Positions 14,764 to 19,672 of a stretch of 19,672 bases of DNA are shown here, in pieces. Position numbers and translations under genes: made by a program. The notes beneath the pieces were generated by a model that ran no database searches, was not told where the DNA came from, and worked only from the letters and a program-made list of their open reading frames with translations. This DNA comes from Nitriliruptorales bacterium (lineage in GTDB: Bacteria > Actinomycetota > Nitriliruptoria > Euzebyales > Egibacteraceae). Positions within the stretch are counted from its first letter, which is position 1; each line of letters begins with the position of its first letter. Location of the stretch: positions 1 through 19,672 of the forward strand of contig SLAO01000024.1 of the NCBI GenBank assembly GCA_007126835.1. The letters run 5' to 3'.

Positions 14764-14830
14764 CACAGCCTCCTATCCAGGCTCGGTGGTGCACCCCTAC
14801 CGTACCCTCAACAGGCGGGTTATGAGACGT

Positions 14831-14847
14831 CGCGATCCAACATCGCG
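14831..14847. promoter_or_regulatory. Small inverted repeat in the divergent gap 14764-14905
   Basis: CGCGAT, five bases, ATCGCG in the 142-base gap between the divergent genes at 14763 (minus) and 14906 (plus). It could be an operator for either side. Six-base arms in GC-rich DNA are weak evidence. I see no further structure in this gap. Confidence 0.25.
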
Positions 14848-14905
14848 CGCGACCCCGACGGACGTGGCAGGATCGGACGTGTCCTGAAGCGAAGAAGGAG
14901 GCCTC

Positions 14906-15430
14906 ATGGCTGGCTTGGCCGGTCTCGCCGTCAAGCGGCTGCTGGCAAGCCACGGCTTCCGGATGCTGCTCGCCCAACTGGGGCCGGCGGCGACGGCCAA
15001 GGCGGTCGAGCTCGCTCGCCAGGGGAGGTGGCGACGCCTGGCGATCCTGCACGCCGAGACCCTGGCCGAGGGGCGCCTGTCCCGCGCGGTGTTCGACGGC
15101 ACCGTCACCTGGGTGGTGTGGCAGGACGACGTGCCTGTCGCGGCGTACCCGCCGTTCGAGGGGGACCTGGCCGACGCCACGCGGGATCATGACCCGACCG
15201 CCCGGGTCGCGCCCGACGACCTGGCCACCCGCCAGGCTCAGCGGACGGCGTCAGACAGCGCCCGGGACACCGGGCGCCGCTTGGGTAGCGGGTTCGCTCA
15301 AGCGCGCAAGATCGCCGGGCAAGGCGCGCGGCGCGCGAGCGAGCAGGGCGCCCGCCGTGTGGGCCGCTCGGTGGGCAAGCGTCGCGGCAGCGTCAACCCC
15401 GAAGGCCCGCCGCCCGAAGGCGGCTCGTGA
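14906..15430 (+). CDS. Hypothetical protein with basic, probably disordered C-terminal tail
   Basis: A 174-residue protein I do not recognise. Residues 1-75 look helical with a small beta part (RAVFDGTVTWVVWQDDVPVA). From about residue 95 it becomes rich in Arg, Ala, Gly and Gln (FAQARKIAGQGARRASEQGA), strongly basic and low in hydrophobics, as in nucleic-acid- or membrane-associated tails. No signal peptide or membrane helix is convincing. The ATG has AAGGAGG four bases upstream. Its last 38 bases overlap the 3' end of the convergent FAD monooxygenase gene. Confidence 0.82.
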   Translation: MAGLAGLAVKRLLASHGFRMLLAQLGPAATAKAVELARQGRWRRLAILHAETLAEGRLSRAVFDGTVTWVVWQDDVPVAAYPPFEGDLADATRDHDPTARVAPDDLATRQAQRTASDSARDTGRRLGSGFAQARKIAGQGARRASEQGARRVGRSVGKRRGSVNPEGPPPEGGS

Positions 15431-16982
15431 GCTCGGCCAGCGGCGAGAGCGCACCCGGTTCCGGCATCCCGTAGGCGGCCAGGACGATCCGATCGGGGCG
15501 GGTCACCACGAGGGCGGCCCGATGGTGCGCAGCCCACGCTCGCATCGACCCGCTGAGGTCCGAGCCCGGCTTGATGCCTGCGGCGTCCCGGGGGTCGCTG
15601 TCGAGCGCCACGAAGCTGGCGCCGAGATCCTCCCACCAGCGGCGCAGGGCCACCGGAAGCCCGCTGCGAGGGTCCGCGCCGATGCCCAGCACCCCGAAGC
15701 CTGGTCCCAGGAGCCCGTCGAGCGACTCCACCCCGCCTTCGGTGCGGACCATCGGGCGTGGCAGTGGCCGCCCCGCGGGGCTTCGTTGCCCCGGCGCGCC
15801 TGCCACGACGAACGGGCCGGGTGGCAACGGGGGCATCTCAACAGCGGACAAGCCGCCGCGCCCGCGTAGCAGCCGGTGGAGCCCGGCCAGCGCCCGGTGG
15901 CGCAGGCGGCTGCGCAGCACCCGACGATCTGCCACGATCCGGCCGACTTGTCGGGTCACCGAGATGACCTCGGTCACGTGCTCCCGGCGTTCGGTGTCGT
16001 AGCTGTCGAGGACCTCGTCGGCGGCCCGACCCTGCACCACCAGTGCCAACCTCCACGCCAGGTTGGCTGCGTCACGCAGGCCGGCGCCCAGTCCCTGCCC
16101 CAAGAACGGAGGCATCTCGTGCGCGGCATCGCCGGCGAGCACGACACGCCCCGCGCGGAAGCGCTCGGCGACTCGCGCCCGGAACGTGTAGGGCGCGGCC
16201 CGCTCGACGTCGAACGGCACAGCCCCGAGCCAGGCCCGGCATCGGGGCAGTGCCGCCCGCACGAGCGCGTCGACATCAACCGCGCCCTCGCCGTCGTCGA
16301 TCATGAACTCGAAGCGGTGGCGGCCCCTGCCCACCGGAACCGACGTCGCCGGTCCGTGGGGATCGCAGATCTGCAGCACGCGGTCGGGATGGTCGGGCGG
16401 CCGCTGTGCCACCAGGTCGAGCACCAGCCACCGTTGCCGGAACCCGAGGTCCCGGTCTGGGACGTGCGCCAGCGCACGGACGGTGCTGCGGGCGCCGTCG
16501 CAACCCACGACGTAGCGCACCGAGCGGTGCACCGTCCGGCCACCGACGTCGAGGGTCAGTCCCACCTGTTCGGGGCCGTCGACCACGTCGGTGACCTCGG
16601 CCCCGGTTTCTAGCAGGCCCCGGCTCCACGCGGCCTCCCGGAGCCGATCCTCCACGTGGGGCTGGTGGACCAGGACAGAGGCGGGGAACCCAAGCGGCCC
16701 GGGAGCGGGGTCGCGTTCGAACGTCACGAACGGCTCGAGGTCGGCGTCCACCAGCGACATCCCGGCGACCGGTCGGCCGTGGGCGTTGACGGCATCCCCG
16801 ACACCCACCTCGGCGAGCACCCGGAGCCCCTCGTCATCGAGGTGCACCGCACGCGGCTGTCGCAGCGGCTGCCTGGCTCGTTCGAAGACGCGGCAGGCGA
16901 CTCCATAGCGGTCGAGCAGCAAGCCGGTGACCAGTCCCACCGGTCCTCCCCCGACGACGGCGACCTCTGGCCCCACGGTCAC
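15393..16982 (-). CDS. FAD-dependent aromatic monooxygenase (MhpA/PheA-type)
   Basis: A 529-residue class A flavoprotein hydroxylase. It has the dinucleotide motif VVGGGPVGL (9-17), the DG motif GCDGARS (160-166), and GDAAHEMPPFLGQGLGAGLR (284-303), the second FAD motif in the form seen in MhpA-like enzymes. RDAANLAWRL follows. The C-terminal third (about 390-529) resembles the thioredoxin-like domain common in this group. It uses NAD(P)H and O2 to hydroxylate an aromatic compound; the substrate is not identifiable. The GTG start overlaps the upstream stop by four bases (GTGA), so translation is coupled to the ADP-ribosylhydrolase gene. Related enzymes include rifamycin monooxygenases. Confidence 0.9.
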   Translation of the reverse strand: MTVGPEVAVVGGGPVGLVTGLLLDRYGVACRVFERARQPLRQPRAVHLDDEGLRVLAEVGVGDAVNAHGRPVAGMSLVDADLEPFVTFERDPAPGPLGFPASVLVHQPHVEDRLREAAWSRGLLETGAEVTDVVDGPEQVGLTLDVGGRTVHRSVRYVVGCDGARSTVRALAHVPDRDLGFRQRWLVLDLVAQRPPDHPDRVLQICDPHGPATSVPVGRGRHRFEFMIDDGEGAVDVDALVRAALPRCRAWLGAVPFDVERAAPYTFRARVAERFRAGRVVLAGDAAHEMPPFLGQGLGAGLRDAANLAWRLALVVQGRAADEVLDSYDTERREHVTEVISVTRQVGRIVADRRVLRSRLRHRALAGLHRLLRGRGGLSAVEMPPLPPGPFVVAGAPGQRSPAGRPLPRPMVRTEGGVESLDGLLGPGFGVLGIGADPRSGLPVALRRWWEDLGASFVALDSDPRDAAGIKPGSDLSGSMRAWAAHHRAALVVTRPDRIVLAAYGMPEPGALSPLAELTSRLRAAGLRG

Positions 16983-17917
16983 CCCGCAGCCTCGGCGATC
17001 CGACGGCCGATTTCGCGCACCCGGTCGGCGCCCTCACAGGCAGCCACCCACTCTTCGGGCAGCGCGTCCGCGCCATCTGCTGCGCCGCGGACCGCGACGG
17101 CCATCGCGGCGATCGTGTCGGTGTCCCCTCCCAGCGCCAGCGCGCAGGCCAGGGTGCCGTCGACGCTGCCGCCAGCCACTGCCGCCCACAACGCGGTCGG
17201 GACCGAGCGATGCGCGACGACTTCGGTGCCCAGCCGCCGGCCGGCAGTGGCCACTGCAGCTGTCTGGTCGCCGGACCAATCCAGTAGAAGGGTCGTCGCG
17301 TCGGAGACCCCGGCACCGACCTCCGCGGTCGTGGCGCCATCGGCGATCACGGCGAGCTCGTCAACGCCGAACCGTCCCCGGCTGGTGGCCAACGCAACGG
17401 CTCGCGCCTGGGCCAACGCCCCGTCGCGACCCACCGGATGAGCGTGCGTCAGCTCCGCGGAGCGCACCACGGCCTCTTCCAGCCGTTCGGGCGCGCCGGC
17501 CCAGCGCACCCCGAGCGGTGCGACGCGCATCGCGGCGCCGTTGCCGAACGAGCCTTCCGGGAACACCGCGGTGGCGGCCTCCGTCGGCGGTGTGCCCTGG
17601 CGCCATTCCTCGATGAGCCGTCGCATCCCGGCGCCGTACCCCCGGTGGGGCTCGAACTCCCGCAGGATGTGCTCGGCGAAGCGGGCCGGTTCGACGTCGG
17701 GGTTCTCCAGCACGTGGAGGGCAAGGGCAACGGCAAGCTGCGTATCGTCGCTGTAGGGCAGCGGACGCTGGGCGAGGGTTCGCTCGATGCGCTGATGCGC
17801 CTTGGGCACGGTGGTCGCCGGCGCCCCTTCAAACGGGCCGCCGAGACAGTCGCCCACCAGCGTGCCGAGCAAGGCTCCCTGGGCAGCGGCGAGAAGGCGG
17901 GTGTCGTGATGGGTCAT
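16979..17917 (-). CDS. ADP-ribosylglycohydrolase family protein (DraG-type)
   Basis: A 312-residue protein of the ADP-ribosylhydrolase fold, which removes ADP-ribose from proteins or small molecules using two magnesium ions. Key sites: GTLVGDCLGGPFEG (18-31), the metal-binding SDDT (56-59), GSFGNGAAMRVAPLG (122-136) and GGDTDT (263-268). All metal ligands appear present, so activity is expected. The ATG 17915-17917 gives the normal N-terminal length; the frame runs further upstream without family character. It is the first gene of a coupled pair with the FAD monooxygenase, an uncommon partnership. The target is unknown: no ADP-ribosyltransferase or nitrogenase gene lies in the window. Confidence 0.93.
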   Translation of the reverse strand: MTHHDTRLLAAAQGALLGTLVGDCLGGPFEGAPATTVPKAHQRIERTLAQRPLPYSDDTQLAVALALHVLENPDVEPARFAEHILREFEPHRGYGAGMRRLIEEWRQGTPPTEAATAVFPEGSFGNGAAMRVAPLGVRWAGAPERLEEAVVRSAELTHAHPVGRDGALAQARAVALATSRGRFGVDELAVIADGATTAEVGAGVSDATTLLLDWSGDQTAAVATAGRRLGTEVVAHRSVPTALWAAVAGGSVDGTLACALALGGDTDTIAAMAVAVRGAADGADALPEEWVAACEGADRVREIGRRIAEAAG

Positions 17918-18018
17918 CCCGACGCATGATCCCCCAGGCCGCCGCGCCCCGACACCTGCGGACTGCTTGCCTGCACACGTTGGGCCACTGCCCGCAAGCC
18001 CTCCGCCGGACCCGCGGC

Positions 18019-18360
18019 TCACTCGGGATTACAGCGGCCCCCTGAGGTGGCGTCGGGTGGCGCGTCGAGGGTGACCCGCAGGTCGTCGACCACGACGGTG
18101 AGCCAATCGCCCCCGTCGATCGGCGCGATCCGGGACAAGCGAGCCACGTCGTCGAGCAGCGTGCTCGCAGCGGCGAGACGCGCCCGCACTTGCCGCTCGG
18201 GACCGGCGCTGTAGACCAACGCGATCCGCGCCGCGTCGATCTGGCGGGCGGCCGCCGCGAGCAGCCCCGCTGCCGGCGTGTCGTGTGGGACGCCCCGGCC
18301 GAGCTCACACAGTCTGGCGAACGCCCGCTCGAACGCCTGGATCGTCACCCTGGTGGCCAT
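18019..18360 (-). CDS. Small hypothetical protein
   Basis: A 113-residue protein that I do not recognise. It starts MATRVTIQAFERAFARLCEL, is mostly helical and alanine/arginine-rich to about residue 80, and ends in a short strand pair (WLTVVVDDLRVTLD) and a polar tail. No motifs, membrane helices or signal peptide. AGGAGG four bases ahead of the ATG at 18358-18360 supports this start over the longer frame. It is 101 bases upstream of the ADP-ribosylhydrolase gene on the same strand and could share its transcript. Divergent from the remnant at 18513. Confidence 0.72.
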   Translation of the reverse strand: MATRVTIQAFERAFARLCELGRGVPHDTPAAGLLAAAARQIDAARIALVYSAGPERQVRARLAAASTLLDDVARLSRIAPIDGGDWLTVVVDDLRVTLDAPPDATSGGRCNPE

Positions 18361-18512
18361 CGCCCCTCCTGGCTCTCGCTCGCCAAGCTGAGCATGCACC
18401 GGCCGGCCCCCGGGCGCATCCCCAGATGTGATGAACACGCGGGTCACCGAAGTCTGTCCACAGGGCGTCGGCAATCGCCCACGACCACGACGGTCCGAGG
18501 CAGAGTGACGTC

Positions 18513-19090
18513 ATGTCGAACCAGGGCCACCCCGCGGCCTACGCGGTCGCCACGCAGCTCACCACCGACCTGGTGCACGCGCCCACCCGGGCCTGTCACG
18601 AGGCCGAGCAGCGGGTGTCGGGCGCCATCCAGGCGACGGGCCCGTTCCCGGCGCGATGGTCCGCCGCCTTGAACGGCGCGGCTTCGCCGGTGCGCTCAGC
18701 GGCCGGCCGAGCGCTCCTGGTGCATCTGCTGTGTCCGTCCGACGTGGCCGTGGCCACCAAGCGCCAGCTGGTCGGGGCGGCGGGCTGCGGGTCCGACCAG
18801 GAGGACACGATCTGGGCCGACGCGGCGATGTGCCGGCGCTGGTTGCACAGCGTGCCCGCGCCCGGGGCTGCGGCGCAGCGCGAGGCGCTGGCCCACCTGC
18901 TACACCCCCGGGCGTTCGAGCCGATCGCCTCGCCGACGGTCAGGCCAGGATCCGCCGATCGTTCGCAGCCACGGTCAACGACGCCGATGACGACGACGCC
19001 TTGCAGAAGATCCGCCAGGCGCTGACGCCGGAGTTCGGCGCAGCCTTCCGGTTCACCGACCCCGGCGTGCGGGCCCGCTGGGACCCGTGA
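18513..19090 (+). pseudogene. Frameshifted, truncated remnant resembling the N-terminal region of McrB-like AAA restriction ATPases
   Basis: From ATG 18513 one frame encodes about 140 residues ending LLHPRAFEPIAS near 18932. The natural continuation is in another frame: DGQARIRRSFAATVNDADD, then LQKIRQALTPEFG, FRFTDPGVRARWDP and TGA at 19088-19090. One extra base near 18929-18935 would join the two frames, and the join restores the spacing of the pattern LLHP-x-x-FEPI-x-S-x-(5)-I-x-x-x-FA. I know that pattern, with the following IR-x-x-LT segment, from the region ahead of the AAA domain in McrB-like proteins of actinobacteria. No Walker A, Walker B or nuclease partner follows, so the gene is also cut short. 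A sequencing error could explain the frameshift but not the missing ATPase domain. Confidence 0.6.
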
Positions 19091-19143
19091 GACCAGACCT
19101 CAGCGCTGGGGTGGGTCGGCCTCGACGCTGCGGTGCGGCAGGC

Positions 19144-19551
19144 TCAGTCCTGTGCGCCAGCCTCGGTGTCAAGGTCGAGGGCCAGCGAGTTCATGCAGTA
19201 GCGCTGCCCGGTGGGCTTTGGGCCGTCCTCGAACACGTGGCCGAGGTGACCCCCGCAGGTGGCGCATCGAGCCTCGGTGCGAACCATCCCGTGGGAGCGG
19301 TCCTCGACGAGCTCGATCAGGTCGGCATCGAGCGGCTGCCAGAAGCTCGGCCATCCCGTGCCGGAGTCGTACTTGGCCTCGGAGGTGAACAGGGGCGTCT
19401 CACAGCCCGCACAACGGTAGGTGCCGTCGGTCTTGGCGTCCCAGTAGGCGCCGCTGAAGGGAGGCTCGGTCCCGCCCTCGCGAAGCACCCTGTACTGCTC
19501 CGGGGACAACCGCTCGCGCCAGTCCTGGTCGCTGCGACGCTCGCGTTGCAT
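19144..19551 (-). CDS. msrB: Peptide-methionine (R)-S-oxide reductase
   Basis: A complete 135-residue MsrB, which reduces methionine-R-sulfoxide in proteins. The four zinc cysteines are present as CAGC (47-50) and CATC (96-99). The catalytic cysteine is C119 in RYCMNSLAL. Further conserved blocks: WRERLSPEQYRVLREGGTE, GTGWPSFWQP, DRSHGMVRTE and GGHLGHVFEDGP. The usual resolving cysteine in SGCGWPS is threonine here (T65), so regeneration probably uses another thiol or thioredoxin directly. The ATG 19549-19551 has GGAGAAGG three bases upstream. No selenocysteine signal. Convergent with the McrB-like remnant. Confidence 0.96.
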   Translation of the reverse strand: MQRERRSDQDWRERLSPEQYRVLREGGTEPPFSGAYWDAKTDGTYRCAGCETPLFTSEAKYDSGTGWPSFWQPLDADLIELVEDRSHGMVRTEARCATCGGHLGHVFEDGPKPTGQRYCMNSLALDLDTEAGAQD

Positions 19552-19611
19552 GGGCCTTCTCCATCGTCGGTGGTCGATCCGGCTCCCCTCGCCATCCGGG
19601 AGGCGATGACC

Positions 19612-19617
19612 AGCCTA
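19612..19617 (-). promoter_or_regulatory. Putative -10 box (TAGGCT) of msrB
   Basis: TAGGCT on the minus strand, 60 bases upstream of the msrB ATG, would give a leader of about 50 bases. It is the same hexamer seen before yqgE and dgt. The rest of 19552-19672 holds no gene that I can support. Confidence 0.3.
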
Positions 19618-19672
19618 CGCGCGGTGCGCCGGCCTACGCCGGGGTGGGTTCGGCGACGCCCGACCAGCCCAG

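Noticed and set aside
19570..19672. Open plus-strand frame reading IREAMTSLRAVRR, like the start of a nitroreductase
   Set aside because: After VRR the sequence (PTPGWVRRRP) does not follow the family, the only ribosome-like site is two bases from the ATG, and the window ends after 34 codons.
19634..19672. Possible C-terminus of a minus-strand gene entering from the right edge (LGWSGVAEPTPA, TAG)
   Set aside because: Twelve codons are too few to tell a gene from chance.

Overview
The window is a gene-dense stretch of chromosome with high GC content and strong G/C preference at third codon positions. Several features point to a high-GC actinobacterium: GTG starts, AGGAGG-type ribosome sites mixed with leaderless-looking starts, a 40-residue 'MDLGKPK' protein, and the forms of Ppc, AidB and MsrB. 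Genus cannot be read from this sequence. There are no rRNA or tRNA genes, no CRISPR arrays, no insertion sequences and no phage genes that I can see. The longest stretch without a gene is about 180 bases.

Layout from left to right. 1-238: the tail of a [NiFe]-hydrogenase maturation protease, so a hydrogenase locus probably lies off the left edge. 332-1383 (minus): an AhpD/CMD-type protein with a CsoR/CstR-like palindrome upstream, and a YqgE/AlgH protein. 1461-2108 (plus): a membrane protein with a textbook voltage-sensor S4 helix but no pore signature. 2130-6135 (minus): a three-gene block of unknown protein, SF2 helicase and COG3044-type ABC-class ATPase. 6316-6780 (plus): a PEBP/YbhB protein that ends on the same CTAG as the convergent YbaK-type deacylase. 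6777-8717 (minus): YbaK-type deacylase and dGTPase-like HD hydrolase. 8857-11544 (minus): phosphoenolpyruvate carboxylase with a strong stem-loop behind it. 11575-13843 (minus): a TetR repressor and an AidB-type acyl-CoA dehydrogenase, with a probable operator over the repressor promoter. 13895-14763 (minus): a 40-residue protein and a cysteine-rich anchored membrane protein. 14906-15430 (plus): a basic-tailed unknown protein. 15393-17917 (minus): an ADP-ribosylglycohydrolase translationally coupled to an FAD monooxygenase. 18019-18360 (minus): a small unknown protein. 18513-19090 (plus): a frameshifted remnant that looks like the N-terminal part of an McrB-like ATPase. 19144-19551 (minus): MsrB.

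Taken together this is mostly housekeeping and stress-related content: anaplerosis (Ppc), nucleotide and tRNA quality control (dGTPase, YbaK), and oxidative or alkylation damage response (AhpD-like, AidB, MsrB). Unusual items are the pore-less voltage-sensor protein, the helicase/ABC-ATPase block, the ADP-ribosylhydrolase/monooxygenase pair, the cysteine-rich membrane protein, and the decayed restriction-type gene. None of these is proven to be a new system from sequence alone.
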